Notes: generated from the sequence alone by a model not told the origin. A stretch of 64,000 nt of DNA from Mesorhizobium sp. L-8-3 (GCF_016756615.1 NZ_AP023262.1:3783501-3847500); one strand, 5' to 3'; numbered from the stretch's first letter, positions 29,773 to 39,151 are shown. Numbers and translations are program-made.

Positions 29773-31920
29773 ATGACGACGGCACGCAAGAGCGTCGAAG
29801 CATGGCGCGGCCTGGCGGAGCGCGAGATCAACGCCTCGGCCGACACGCTGGTCTGGAAGACGCCCGAGGGCATCGACGTCAAGCCGCTCTACACGGCCGA
29901 GGACATCGCCGCCATTGACCATCTCGGCGCGCTGCCGGGCTTCGATCCCTTCATCCGCGGGCCGCGGGCGACCATGTATGCCGGCCGGCCGTGGACGATC
30001 CGGCAATATGCCGGGTTCTCGACGGCGGAAGCGTCGAACGCCTTCTATCGCAAGGCGCTCGCCGCGGGCCAGCAGGGCGTGTCGGTGGCCTTCGACCTCG
30101 CCACGCATCGGGGCTATGACAGCGACCACCCGCGCGTGGTCGGCGACGTCGGCAAGGCAGGCGTGGCGATCGATTCCGTGGAGGACATGAAGATCCTGTT
30201 CGACGGCATCCCGCTCGACAAGGTCTCGGTCTCGATGACCATGAACGGCGCGGTGATCCCGATCCTGGCCAATTTCATCGTGGCGGGCGAAGAGCAGGGC
30301 GTTTCGCGCACGCAGCTTGCGGGGACGATCCAAAACGACATCCTCAAGGAGTTCATGGTCCGCAACACCTATATCTATCCGCCCGAACCCTCGATGCGGA
30401 TCATCGCCGACATCATCGAATACACGGCGCGCGAGATGCCGAAGTTCAACTCGATCTCCATCTCCGGCTACCATATGCAGGAAGCCGGCGCGACGCTGGT
30501 CCAGGAACTGGCCTTCACGCTCGCCGACGGCCGCGAATATGTGCGGGCCGCGCTCAACAAAGGCCTCGACGTCGACGCCTTCGCAGGCCGGCTCTCCTTC
30601 TTCTTCGCGATCGGCATGAACTTCTTCATGGAGGCCGCCAAGCTGCGCGCGGCGCGGCTCCTGTGGACGCGCATCATGAAGGAGTTCGACCCGAAGAAGC
30701 CGTCCTCGCTGATGTTGCGCACGCATTGCCAGACGTCGGGCGTGTCGCTCCAGGAGCAGGATCCCTACAACAACATCGTGCGCACGGCCTTCGAGGCGAT
30801 GTCGGCCGCGCTTGGGGGAACGCAGTCGCTGCATACGAACTCCTTCGACGAGGCGATCGCGCTGCCGACGGAATTCTCCGCGCGCATCGCGCGCAACACC
30901 CAGCTCATCCTCCAGCACGAGACCGGCGTGACCAAGGTGGTCGATCCGCTGGCCGGCTCCTACTATGTCGAGAGCCTCACGGCGGAACTGGCCGACAAGG
31001 CCTGGGCGCTGATCGAGGAGGTTGAACAGCAGGGCGGCATGGCCAAGGCTGTGGAGGCCGGCCTGCCCAAGCGGCTCATCGAGGAGGCGGCGACGCGCAA
31101 GCAGGCCGCGATCGACAAGGGCGACGAAGTGATCGTCGGCGTCAATAAATACCGGCTCGAGCAGGAGGACCCGATCGACACGCTGGAGATCGACAACAGC
31201 GCCGTGCGCCAGGCGCAGGTCGCGCGCCTGGAAAAGATACGTCGGCAGCGCGATCCGAAGTGGGTCGAAGCCGCCTTGGCGTCGCTGGAGGCGGTCGCGC
31301 GCAGCGGGCAGGGCAACATCCTGGAGGCGGCCGTCGAGGCGTCACGGGCGCGGGCGTCCGTCGGCGAGATCTCGGACGCGCTGCGCCGCGCCTTCGGCGA
31401 CCATGCCACCGTGCCTGAGGTCGTCGGCGACATCTATGGCGAGGCCTATGCCGACGAACCGGAATACAAGACGCTGCTGACGCGCCTGGAGCGGATATCG
31501 GCGGTGATCGGCGAAACGCCGCGCATCATGGTCGCCAAGCTCGGTCAGGACGGTCACGATCGCGGCGCCAAGGTGGTGGCCTCGGCCTTCGGCGACATAG
31601 GCTTCGAGGTGTTGGCCGGGCCTCTGTTCCAGACGCCGGACGAGGCGGCCGAGATGGCCATGTCGGCCAAGGTGCATGTGATCGGCGTCTCCTCTTTGGC
31701 CGCCGGCCACAAGACCCTGCTGCCGCAGCTCGTCGAGTCGCTGAAAGGCAAGGGAGCCGAAGACATCATCGTGGTCTGCGGTGGGGTCGTGCCGCGGCGC
31801 GACTACGACTTCCTGTCCGACCACGGCGTCGCGGCCGTCTTCGGGCCGGGCACAAACGTGCTCGATGCGGCGAATGCCGTGCTGGACCTCATGGAAGGCA
31901 AGCTGCGCAACCAGCCGTGA
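29773..31920 (+). CDS. methylmalonyl-CoA mutase (single-chain)
   Basis: A 715-residue adenosylcobalamin enzyme that converts (R)-methylmalonyl-CoA to succinyl-CoA. The N-terminal TIM barrel (to about 550) has MYAGRPWTIRQYAGFSTAEA, GVSVAFDLATHRGYDSDHPR and LAGTIQNDILKEFMVRNTYI. The C-terminal B12-binding domain has KLGQDGHDRGAKVVA with the cobalt-ligating His near residue 595. It starts 7 bp after pccA and completes propionyl-CoA to succinyl-CoA conversion except for the epimerase, which is not in this window. No meaB/argK-type chaperone gene follows. Confidence 0.96.
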   Translation: MTTARKSVEAWRGLAEREINASADTLVWKTPEGIDVKPLYTAEDIAAIDHLGALPGFDPFIRGPRATMYAGRPWTIRQYAGFSTAEASNAFYRKALAAGQQGVSVAFDLATHRGYDSDHPRVVGDVGKAGVAIDSVEDMKILFDGIPLDKVSVSMTMNGAVIPILANFIVAGEEQGVSRTQLAGTIQNDILKEFMVRNTYIYPPEPSMRIIADIIEYTAREMPKFNSISISGYHMQEAGATLVQELAFTLADGREYVRAALNKGLDVDAFAGRLSFFFAIGMNFFMEAAKLRAARLLWTRIMKEFDPKKPSSLMLRTHCQTSGVSLQEQDPYNNIVRTAFEAMSAALGGTQSLHTNSFDEAIALPTEFSARIARNTQLILQHETGVTKVVDPLAGSYYVESLTAELADKAWALIEEVEQQGGMAKAVEAGLPKRLIEEAATRKQAAIDKGDEVIVGVNKYRLEQEDPIDTLEIDNSAVRQAQVARLEKIRRQRDPKWVEAALASLEAVARSGQGNILEAAVEASRARASVGEISDALRRAFGDHATVPEVVGDIYGEAYADEPEYKTLLTRLERISAVIGETPRIMVAKLGQDGHDRGAKVVASAFGDIGFEVLAGPLFQTPDEAAEMAMSAKVHVIGVSSLAAGHKTLLPQLVESLKGKGAEDIIVVCGGVVPRRDYDFLSDHGVAAVFGPGTNVLDAANAVLDLMEGKLRNQP

Positions 31921-32028
31921 GGGCACGACTCAAAATCGTGCGGTCGAGCCGGAGCCCCGGAACTCCAGAGCTTATTTTTGCGCGTGGCGGCGACACCGCC
32001 CGAAGCTGTCCCGTCTGGTCCGACGCCG

Positions 32029-32184
32029 TCAGAAGCCACGCTGCCACTTCAGATACGGATTGGCACCGGGCGCTTCGACCTCACTCCTGAAGGCCGGTTG
32101 CAACTGCGGATCGATATTGGCCTCGCTCGTCGCCTGGCAACCGGCGAGGGCGACGATCAACGACAAGAGTGCCAGTTTCCGCAT
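32029..32184 (-). CDS. 51-residue lipoprotein with C-terminal NPYLKWQRGF
   Basis: Translation: MRKLALLSLIVALAGCQATS, EANIDPQLQPAFRSEVEAPG, ANPYLKWQRGF, stop. Lipobox LAGC (Cys 16); mature peptide 36 residues. GGAGATTGGAA precedes the ATG. It shares the terminal NPYLxWQRGF with the lipoprotein at 21175 but little else, apart from size and lipobox position. It converges on the mutase gene. Function unknown. The longer open frame running in from 32493 lacks a signal at its start and is rejected. Confidence 0.75.
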   Translation of the reverse strand: MRKLALLSLIVALAGCQATSEANIDPQLQPAFRSEVEAPGANPYLKWQRGF

Positions 32185-32425
32185 TTCCAATCTCCGGTGG
32201 GACGCCCCGAGCCAAGAATCGGTTGCGGCCAGTTTCCATAGACATCGAGCGCCCAACGCAAAATTGCAAGAAAGCGCTCCTTTGCCGCGGCACCGCCAGC
32301 CCGGCCCGAGGACATCGCAGCCGCATTCCAGGCTCAACTGGAAGGGTTGACGAATCCCGCTCGGAATATTCTCGATATCTGTCGATAATCGTCCGTTCGA
32401 CGGCGCCTTGTAACTGGGAGTGAAA

Positions 32426-33502
32426 ATGGAGGAGTTTCGGATCGCGGCCATTCCGGGCGACGGGATCGGAACGGAGGTGGTGACGGCGGGCATCGAGGTC
32501 CTCGAGGCGGTGGCCGGTCGCGACGGCGGTTTCCGGCTGTCCTTCGATCATTTCGACTGGGGCAGCGACTATTATCGTCGTCATGGCGAGATGATGCCGA
32601 AGGATGGTCTCGACCGGATCCGGGGCCATGATGCCATCCTGTTCGGCGCGGTCGGCGCGCCCGACGTGCCGGATCACGTCAGCCTGTGGGGGCTCCGGCT
32701 GGCGATCTGCCAGTCCTTCGACCAATACGCCAATGTGCGGCCGGTGCGCCTGCTGCCCGGCATCGTCGGCCCGCTGCGCGGCGTCAGCTCGGACGATCTC
32801 GACTGGGTGATCGTCCGCGAGAATTCGGAGGGCGAGTATGCCGGGCAGGGCGGCCGCTCTCACCGCGGCCTGCCGGAAGAGGTCGCCACGGAAGTGGCCA
32901 TCTTCACGCGCGCCGGCGTCACGCGCATCATGCGCTTCGCTTTCGGTCTCGCCCGGTCGCGGCCGCGCAAGCGGCTGACAGTCGCCACCAAGTCGAATGC
33001 CCAGCGCCACGGCATGGTGATGTGGGACGAGATTGCCGCCGAGGTTGCGGCCGAGTTTCCGGATGTCGCCTGGGACAAGATGCTGGTCGATGCGATGACG
33101 GCGCGCATGACGCTCCGTCCGGCCACGCTGGACACGATCGTGGCCACCAATCTGCATGCCGACATCCTGTCCGATCTGGCCGCCGCGCTCGCCGGGTCGC
33201 TCGGCATCGCGCCGACGGCCAATCTCGATCCCGAACGCCGCTTTCCCTCGATGTTCGAGCCGATCCATGGTTCGGCCATGGACATCGTCGGCAAGGGTAT
33301 CGCCAATCCGGTCGCGACCTTCTGGAGCGCTGCCCTGATGCTCGACCATCTCGGCGAGAGGGCCGCCGCCGCCCGGCTGATGCGCGCCGTCGAGCGGGTC
33401 ACCGCCGATCCGTCCCTCCACACGCCCGACCTCGGCGGCCATGCGACGACGCGCATGGTGACCGACGCCGTCGTCGCGGCGATCCGGGGCGATAATGTGT
33501 AA
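32426..33502 (+). CDS. isocitrate/isopropylmalate-type dehydrogenase, probably tartrate dehydrogenase
   Basis: A 358-residue NAD- and metal-dependent beta-decarboxylating dehydrogenase. Family motifs are AAIPGDGIGTEVV (N-terminus), WVIVRENSEGEYAGQGG, RLTVATKSNAQRHGMVMWDE, TNLHADILSDLAAALAGSLG and FEPIHGSAMDIVGKGIANP. The PDHVSLWGLRLAICQSFDQY stretch fits the tartrate dehydrogenase/D-malate subgroup rather than LeuB or Icd. The ATG at 32426 has GGGAG 7 nt upstream; a GTG at 32420 is possible but lacks spacing. An epimerase-like gene follows 69 bp later. Confidence 0.85.
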   Translation: MEEFRIAAIPGDGIGTEVVTAGIEVLEAVAGRDGGFRLSFDHFDWGSDYYRRHGEMMPKDGLDRIRGHDAILFGAVGAPDVPDHVSLWGLRLAICQSFDQYANVRPVRLLPGIVGPLRGVSSDDLDWVIVRENSEGEYAGQGGRSHRGLPEEVATEVAIFTRAGVTRIMRFAFGLARSRPRKRLTVATKSNAQRHGMVMWDEIAAEVAAEFPDVAWDKMLVDAMTARMTLRPATLDTIVATNLHADILSDLAAALAGSLGIAPTANLDPERRFPSMFEPIHGSAMDIVGKGIANPVATFWSAALMLDHLGERAAAARLMRAVERVTADPSLHTPDLGGHATTRMVTDAVVAAIRGDNV

Positions 33503-33571
33503 CATCCAAAAGGCATCAGTTCGGAGGCGGGCGTATCCCGTCGACGAAAGGGCAGCGAGCAGGAGGACGAG

Positions 33572-34465
33572 ATGAGCAGGAAAATCATGTTCACCGGCGG
33601 CAGCGGCAAGGCGGGCCGTCATGTCGTTCGGTATCTGGTTGATCGGGGCCACCAGGTCCTCAATCTGGACGTCAAGCCCTTGGACAATCCCAAGGTTCGC
33701 ACCCTGATCACCGACATTACCGACAGCGGGCAGGTGTTCAACGCCTTGTCGAGCTATATGGGGCTGCACGAATTCGATCCGTCGCTGCGGCCGCAGAAGG
33801 TGGATGCCGTGGTGCATTTCGCCGCCGTTCCGCGCATCATGATCACACCTGATAACGAGCTGTTCCGCATCAACGCGCTCGGCACCTACAATGTCATCGA
33901 GGTTGCGGTGAAGCTCGGCATCCCCAAGATCGTGATCGCGTCGAGCGAGACGACATATGGCTTGGTCTTTGCCAACGAGCCCCGCGATCCCCGCTATTTT
34001 CCGCTCGACGAGGAATACGACGTCGACCCTATGGACAGCTACGCGCTCTCCAAGGTCGTCAACGAGCAGACGGCGCGCGCCTTCGCGCTGCGCACCGGCT
34101 TCGACATCTATGCGCTGCGCATCGGCAACGTCATCGAGCCCCATGAATATGGCCTGTTTCCGAAGTGGTTCGCCGATCCGGGTTTCCGCAAGCGCATCGC
34201 CTGGAGCTACATCGATGCGCGCGACCTCGGCCAGATTACGCATCGAGCGATCGAGAAGGACGGGCTCGGCTTCCAGATATTCAACGCCGCGAATGACGAT
34301 TGTTCGTCCGACTTGCCGACCCGGGAACTGCTTGAGCGCTTCTATCCCGACGTGCCTGTCAAGCGCGAACTCGGCGAGTTCGAGACGCTGCTCTCGAACC
34401 GCAAGGTGAAGGAAATGCTCGGATTTCGCGAGGAGCACAACTGGCGCAAATATGTAGGTCGATAA
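33572..34465 (+). CDS. NAD-dependent epimerase/dehydratase family protein
   Basis: A 297-residue extended-SDR enzyme: Rossmann motif GGSGKAGRHVVRYL (9-22), HFAAVPRIM, SSETTYG and the catalytic YALSK. The FDIYALRIGNVIEPHEYGLF region resembles uronate-dehydrogenase/UDP-sugar epimerase-like proteins. Placement after a tartrate-dehydrogenase-like gene suggests sugar-acid oxidation, but the substrate is not readable. It ends 60 bp before the palindrome that precedes the MarR gene. Confidence 0.8.
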   Translation: MSRKIMFTGGSGKAGRHVVRYLVDRGHQVLNLDVKPLDNPKVRTLITDITDSGQVFNALSSYMGLHEFDPSLRPQKVDAVVHFAAVPRIMITPDNELFRINALGTYNVIEVAVKLGIPKIVIASSETTYGLVFANEPRDPRYFPLDEEYDVDPMDSYALSKVVNEQTARAFALRTGFDIYALRIGNVIEPHEYGLFPKWFADPGFRKRIAWSYIDARDLGQITHRAIEKDGLGFQIFNAANDDCSSDLPTRELLERFYPDVPVKRELGEFETLLSNRKVKEMLGFREEHNWRKYVGR

Positions 34466-34524
34466 GCTCCGGTCGGGAGCGCGTATCCTCGGGATTTCTC
34501 TTGATGTTCCGGCGGAACCAGCTA

Positions 34525-34538
34525 CTTCAAGCTTGAAG
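34525..34538. promoter_or_regulatory. palindromic operator upstream of MarR gene
   Basis: CTTCAAGCTTGAAG is a perfect 14-bp palindrome 90 bp before the MarR start. A near-copy (TTTAAGCTTGAAA) precedes the 2-aminobenzoyl-CoA monooxygenase gene at 42112-42124. MarR regulators of aromatic acyl-CoA pathways typically bind TTCAA-type inverted repeats. Confidence 0.6.
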
Positions 34539-34627
34539 GTTTTTCACGGCTGTGAGGGCCGATGATCTCGATTGCCGCTTCGGCACGAGGCTTCGGGTAG
34601 AGTAGCCGGAATGCGAGGAGACTGGGC

Positions 34628-35146
34628 TTGAGCATTGACGACGACGGCGCCGACCAGTGGCTCGACGGCGAAACCAAGGTGCTGGAGGCGCCGGGCGATC
34701 ATGGCGACGAATTGCGCCTGTGGCTGCGGCTGCTGACCTGCGCGACACTGGTCGAGACCGAGGTGCGCCGCCGCCTGCGCGAGGAGTTCGACTTCACCTT
34801 GCCGCGCTTCGACCTGCTCGCCCAGCTCGAGAAGGCGCCGGAAGGCATGGTGCTGGGCGAGGTCTCCAAGCGCATGATGGTGTCGGCAGGCAACATCACC
34901 TCGCTGGTCGATCGGCTGGTCCAGAGCGGCCACATCCTGCGCACGACGTCGCCCACCGACCGGCGGGTGCAGGTTATCTCGCTGACGCCCTTCGGCCATG
35001 ACGAGTTCCGCAAGATGGCGACGCGGCACGGCGACTGGATCGGCAATCTGTTCGCGGGGCTCTCCTCGCGCGACAGCGCCGCGCTGATGAAGGAACTCGC
35101 CAAGCTGAAGCGCTCCATCCGAACCGAGCTGGGCCGGAGCGGGTAG
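34628..35146 (+). CDS. MarR family regulator, probable controller of the aromatic-CoA genes
   Basis: A 172-residue winged-helix protein. The HTH reads LPRFDLLAQLEKAPEGMVLG, EVSKRMMVSAGNITSLVDRL, and the wing has TSPTDRRVQVISLTPFG (DRR motif). It starts at a TTG with GAGGAG upstream (GAGGAGACTGGGC-TTG). The palindrome at 34525-34538 upstream and its near-copy before the gene at 42213 suggest it represses both itself and the ring-oxygenating operon, with an aryl-CoA as the likely inducer (inference). It converges on the AraC-type gene 10 bp away. Confidence 0.83.
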   Translation: MSIDDDGADQWLDGETKVLEAPGDHGDELRLWLRLLTCATLVETEVRRRLREEFDFTLPRFDLLAQLEKAPEGMVLGEVSKRMMVSAGNITSLVDRLVQSGHILRTTSPTDRRVQVISLTPFGHDEFRKMATRHGDWIGNLFAGLSSRDSAALMKELAKLKRSIRTELGRSG

Positions 35147-35156
35147 ATCAGACGGG

Positions 35157-36143
35157 TTACCGTGTCCGGCGCAGCGTCTGTGATGGCGTCTCGCCGTAGC
35201 GCAGGCGATAGGCGGCGGCGGCCCGGCCGAGATGGCCGATGCCGGCCATGCATGCGATCTCGGTCACCGAGCCGTGGTTGGCCGGGTCGAGAAGGGCGGC
35301 GCGGAAGCGCTCCAGGCGAATGGTCTCGATCATATGGGTGAGCGTGGTGCCTCTCTCGCGCCGGACGCCCTCCTGAAGCGAGCGCAGGCTGACGCCCGAT
35401 GCCGCGGCGATGTCGGCCACGGCGAAGGAGCGGTCGATATTGTCCTTGATCCATTCCTCGGCGCGCGCCACCGCGGCCGAGCCCGCGGGCGGAGCGATCG
35501 TGTCGAGGGCGCCGCGCTGCGAATGTGAAAACGAGGTCAGAAGCAGTGCGCCCAGGCTTTCGCCGAGCCGTGAAAGATAGTCGCCGAGCACGCCTGTGTC
35601 GGTTTCGGCAGCCTCGATCATCAGCCTGACATGGCCGAGCAGCAGCCGCCCGGCCGGGCTGGTCATGTCAATCCCTGTGGCGAATTCGACCTTGCCGACC
35701 GGATGGCCGGCGATCTGCTCGCACTGGCGCTGCATCGCCTCGCGTTCGACTAGAACGATGAGCTTCTGGCAGCCGTCCGACCAGTTCATCCTGGTCGGCA
35801 GCGTCGGCGACAGCAATGAGGCGAATTGGCCGGTGCTGGCGATCGCCGTGTCGTTGCCGCAGCGGACCGTTGCCGAGCCCGACAGCGGGATCTGGAGCAG
35901 GAAGAAGCTGGAAAGCTCGCCGGGGTCGATCTCGACCTCGCAGCCATAACTCACCAGGTTGAGCGAATACCCCCGCTGACGCGACGAGCGATGCACGGCG
36001 TGGAAGCCAGCGGCATGCCTGTCGTGAGGCGACAGGAAATGCGGGCAGAAGATGCGCCCGATCTCCTGCCTCGCCTCCTCGGGCGAGTAAGTGTCGACAA
36101 GCGTCTGGCGTTCGAGCGGCAGGATCGATTGAGCGGCGTCCAT
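35157..36143 (-). CDS. AraC family transcriptional regulator
   Basis: A 328-residue activator-type protein. The N-terminal AraC-binding-like region (about 30-200) includes RGYSLNLVSYGCEVEIDPGE; the C-terminal double HTH (about 225-328) includes FAVADIAAASGVSLRSLQEG and ITEIACMAGIGHLGRAAAAYR-like text (here VTEIACMAGIGHLGRAAAAY). It resembles AndR/IndR-type regulators of anthranilate and indole degradation. It is divergent from the flavin reductase-SDR-StyA-like operon starting at 36331, with 187 bp between, and is its probable activator. Confidence 0.85.
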   Translation of the reverse strand: MDAAQSILPLERQTLVDTYSPEEARQEIGRIFCPHFLSPHDRHAAGFHAVHRSSRQRGYSLNLVSYGCEVEIDPGELSSFFLLQIPLSGSATVRCGNDTAIASTGQFASLLSPTLPTRMNWSDGCQKLIVLVEREAMQRQCEQIAGHPVGKVEFATGIDMTSPAGRLLLGHVRLMIEAAETDTGVLGDYLSRLGESLGALLLTSFSHSQRGALDTIAPPAGSAAVARAEEWIKDNIDRSFAVADIAAASGVSLRSLQEGVRRERGTTLTHMIETIRLERFRAALLDPANHGSVTEIACMAGIGHLGRAAAAYRLRYGETPSQTLRRTR

Positions 36144-36330
36144 GCAGGCAACCTTCTCCCAACGGTCGCATTCGGTCTTCAGACTGCGCGATATGGATAG
36201 TGGCCGCGCGATCTGGATTGCGGGCGACGGCCGTCCACCTCACTCTCAATGTAATTGAAGTCTAAAAGAAACGCGAGCCTCGCAGCGATTGCCAGGCAAC
36301 GTGTCCGCCAGGGAACCGATGGAGGAGTGA
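36144..36330. promoter_or_regulatory. divergent promoter region, AraC gene / monooxygenase operon
   Basis: This 187-bp region lies between the AraC-type gene and the flavin reductase gene. It should hold both promoters and the activator sites; an AT-richer patch lies at 36247-36270 (ATGTAATTGAAGTCTAAAAG). I could not define a convincing repeated half-site. Confidence 0.45.
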
Positions 36331-36828
36331 ATGACATCCGACCTCTTTCTTGCTGGTATGCGCAAAGTGGCCGGCGCGGTGAGCGTGATCACCACGCTGG
36401 GCAATGACGGCGAGCGCCGTGGGCTGACGGCGACGGCGGTCTGCTCGCTGTCGGCCGAGCCGCCCTCCCTGGTCGCCTGCGTCAACCGCAAGACCTGGGT
36501 CGCACAGTTCGTTCCCGATTCCGGGGTGTTTGCCGTCAACGTGCTTTCCCATGCCCAGGAGCCGATCGCGCGCACCTTCGCCGGCCAGACCAGCCTCGCC
36601 GCCGGAGACCGGTTCTCCGTCGGCGACTGGAGAGCCGGGTCGACCGGAGCGCCGATCGTCGGGGGCGCGCTCGTTTCCTTCGAATGCCGGCTCGACCAGG
36701 TCGTCGATCATACCACTCACATCATCCTGATCGGGCGGGTGGTCGAGACCGTACCGGGCGACGGCCATTCACTCGTCTATCTCGACGGCGGTTTTTCTTC
36801 GGTTCCGCGGTCGCTTTCTGCCGCCTGA
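36331..36828 (+). CDS. flavin reductase (StyB/HpaC-like), partner of StyA-like monooxygenase
   Basis: A 165-residue FMN/FAD-binding split-barrel protein: FLAGMRKVAGAVSVITTLGN, GLTATAVCSLSAEPPSLVAC, PDSGVFAVNVLSHAQEPIA, and the C-terminal GRVVETVPGDGHSLVYLDGG. It uses NAD(P)H to make reduced flavin for a separate oxygenase. It is the first gene of a three-gene run with an SDR and a StyA-like flavin monooxygenase, the same set of activities as indole-oxygenase (iifC-B-A) clusters. RBS GGAGG about 7 nt before the ATG. Confidence 0.87.
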   Translation: MTSDLFLAGMRKVAGAVSVITTLGNDGERRGLTATAVCSLSAEPPSLVACVNRKTWVAQFVPDSGVFAVNVLSHAQEPIARTFAGQTSLAAGDRFSVGDWRAGSTGAPIVGGALVSFECRLDQVVDHTTHIILIGRVVETVPGDGHSLVYLDGGFSSVPRSLSAA

Positions 36829-36875
36829 GTGGCGCGGGGTGCCCGCCGATATCATCGATCAAGGAGGATTCAAAA

Positions 36876-37661
36876 ATGAAGGGCCTGGACGGAAAGACCG
36901 CGATCATCTCGGGCGGCGCCACGCTCATCGGCGAGAGCTGCGCGGCGGTGCTCGCGGGGTATGGCGTCAATGTCGTGATCGCGGACATCAACGAGGCCGA
37001 CGGCGCGAGGGTGGCAATCGGCATCGGCCCCAAGGCGAGCTTCATCCGGACCGACATCACGAGCGACGACGATATCCATGCCCTGGTCGCCGCCACCGTG
37101 GAACGTCACGGGCGGCTCGACTTCCTCGTCAATGTTGCCGCAACCTATCTGGACAATGGTGCCGAGACTTCGCGGGCGGACTGGCTGAAGGCGTTCGACG
37201 TCAATGTCGTCGGCTCGGTCGTGCTGATACAGGCCGCCCGGCCGCATCTGGCGAAGAACAAGGGTGCCATCGTCAATTTCGGCTCGATCTCGGCGCGCGT
37301 CGCCCAGGTGGGACGCTGGGCCTATCCGGTGTCGAAGGCGGCGATCCTGCAGTTGACCCGCAACCAGGCGCTCGATCTGGCGCTGGACGGCATCCGGGTC
37401 AATGCCGTGTCTCCCGGCTGGACCTGGAGCAACATCATGAAGCAACTCAGCAACGACAACAGGGAAAAGACCGACGGGGTCGCCGCACCCTTCCACCTGC
37501 TGCGCCGCACGGGCGACCCGTCCGAGGTAGCCGAGGCGGTCGCCTTCCTGCTTTCCGATGCCGCGAGCTTCATCACCGGCACCGACATCAGGGTGGACGG
37601 CGGCTACACCGCGATGGGCCCGGAGCGGATCGATCCGGCGATCCCGCTGCTGATGGAATAA
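36876..37661 (+). CDS. SDR family oxidoreductase (IifB/IacE-like position)
   Basis: A 261-residue classical SDR: cofactor loop ISGGATLIGESCAAVLAG (11-28), DFLVNVAATYLDNG in place of the usual NNAG, active site SISAR...YPVSK, and C-terminal TGTDIRVDGGYTAMGPERID. The NNAG motif is degenerate. Between a StyB-like reductase and a StyA-like oxygenase it occupies the place of IifB/IacE, which oxidises the dihydrodiol-type product of indole epoxidation; this role is inferred from context. RBS AAGGAGG, 6 nt spacing. Confidence 0.83.
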   Translation: MKGLDGKTAIISGGATLIGESCAAVLAGYGVNVVIADINEADGARVAIGIGPKASFIRTDITSDDDIHALVAATVERHGRLDFLVNVAATYLDNGAETSRADWLKAFDVNVVGSVVLIQAARPHLAKNKGAIVNFGSISARVAQVGRWAYPVSKAAILQLTRNQALDLALDGIRVNAVSPGWTWSNIMKQLSNDNREKTDGVAAPFHLLRRTGDPSEVAEAVAFLLSDAASFITGTDIRVDGGYTAMGPERIDPAIPLLME

Positions 37662-37829
37662 TCGGCCATCGCCTTTGTGCGGCATGGCCAGGAAGGATTT
37701 CCAACGGTCTGTGACGGTTGGAGCGCGCGACCGCGCGCCGCGCCCCGTTGGCGCGAAAAGCCAAGCGGGCCGGATGGGCCGCGCCGGCGATTGAGGCCAC
37801 TGGTGAGACAATCAACAAGGGGAATGACG

Positions 37830-39065
37830 ATGAGCAGTCGCAAGATCACGATTCTGGGCGGAGGCCAGGCCGGCCTTCAGCTCGCCTGCGGGCTTCTGCA
37901 GAAAGGCTACGAGGTCAAGGTCGTGCAGAACCGCACGGCCGAGGACATCCGCACCGGCAAGGTCATGTCGAGCCAGTGCATGTTCGATGCCGCCTTGCAG
38001 AACGAGCGCGATGTCGGGCTCGACTTCTGGGGCGAGGAATGCCCGACGGTCGACTCCATCAACTTCGTGGTTCCGGCGCCAGATAAGCCTGGCCACAAGG
38101 CCATCGACTGGAACGGATTGTTGGAGCGGCCGGCGCAGAGTGTCGACCAGCGCACCAAATATCCGGTCTGGATGAAGGAACTCGAACGGCGCGGCGGCAC
38201 GCTGGAGATCAAGGAGGCGACGATCGCCGACCTGGAGACCTATGCCGCATCGTCCGATCTCACCGTCGTCGCTGCCGGCAAGGGTGACATCGCCAGGATG
38301 TTCGAGCGCGACGCCGAGAAGTCTCCCTTCGACAAGCCGCAGCGTGCGCTCGCTTTGACCTATGTCCATGGCATGACGCCGCGGCCTGACCATTCGGCCG
38401 TCAACTTCAACCTGATCCCCGGCGTGGGCGAATATTTCGTCTTCCCGGCGCTGACCAACAGCGGCCCTTGCGACATCATGGTGCTGGAAGGCATTCCCGG
38501 CGGCCCGATGGACTGCTGGAAGGATGTCACCACGCCGCAGGAGCATCTGGCGCGCTCGAAATGGATCCTCGACAGCTTCCTGCCCTGGGAGGCTGAGCGC
38601 TGCCGCAAGGTCGAGCTGACAGACGCCAACGGCATCCTGGCCGGCGCCTTCCCGCCGACCGTGCGCAAGCCGATCGGACGGCTGCCTTCGGGCAAGGTCG
38701 TGCTGGGTCTGGCGGATGCCGTCTGCCTCAACGATCCGATCACGGGGCAGGGCTCCAACAACGCATCCAAGGCCGCACGCATCTACATGGATGCGATCGT
38801 CGCCCATGGCGACCGGCCATTCGACGAAGCCTTCATGCAGGCGACCTTCGACCGCTATTGGAGCTATGCCCAATATGTTGTCGGCTGGACCAACGCACTG
38901 CTGCAGCCGCCACCGCCCCATGTGCTCAACATCATGGGCTCGGCGCAGGCCTTTCCGATGCTCGCCAGGCGGATCGCCAACGGCTTCGACAATCCGCCCG
39001 ATCTGTTCCCGTGGTTTGCCGTGCCGGAGGAGGCCGACCGCTACCTGCAGCAGCTGGCGGCGTAG
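37830..39065 (+). CDS. styrene/indole monooxygenase family flavoprotein (StyA-like)
   Basis: A 411-residue FAD-dependent epoxidase-type monooxygenase that takes reduced FAD from a separate reductase. The N-terminal dinucleotide loop is ITILGGGQAGLQLACGLLQK, then MSSQCMFDAALQNERDVGLD, and the C-terminal flavin-binding DAVCLNDPITGQGSNNASKA. Family members convert styrene or indole to the epoxide (indole giving indigo). The matching reductase is two genes upstream. I take the ATG at 37830 because GGGG is 8 nt upstream; 37824 would be too close. Last gene of the operon, followed by repeats. Confidence 0.88.
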   Translation: MSSRKITILGGGQAGLQLACGLLQKGYEVKVVQNRTAEDIRTGKVMSSQCMFDAALQNERDVGLDFWGEECPTVDSINFVVPAPDKPGHKAIDWNGLLERPAQSVDQRTKYPVWMKELERRGGTLEIKEATIADLETYAASSDLTVVAAGKGDIARMFERDAEKSPFDKPQRALALTYVHGMTPRPDHSAVNFNLIPGVGEYFVFPALTNSGPCDIMVLEGIPGGPMDCWKDVTTPQEHLARSKWILDSFLPWEAERCRKVELTDANGILAGAFPPTVRKPIGRLPSGKVVLGLADAVCLNDPITGQGSNNASKAARIYMDAIVAHGDRPFDEAFMQATFDRYWSYAQYVVGWTNALLQPPPPHVLNIMGSAQAFPMLARRIANGFDNPPDLFPWFAVPEEADRYLQQLAA

Positions 39066-39151
39066 GGCATATTCTCCCCGCGAAGGACGGGGAGAGTGCC
39101 CTTGTTTCCGGCTACGGCCGGCTTCTCCCACAGGTGTTTTGGCGCTGCCGT

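Noticed and set aside
31921..32028. Terminator after the mutase gene
   Set aside because: GCACGA...TCGTGC and a short GGAG/CTCC stem before TTATTTTTG are weak. I could not support a clear intrinsic terminator.
32081..34438. 785-codon minus-strand frame across the tartrate-dehydrogenase-like and epimerase genes
   Set aside because: Antisense shadow; the sense genes carry full family motifs.
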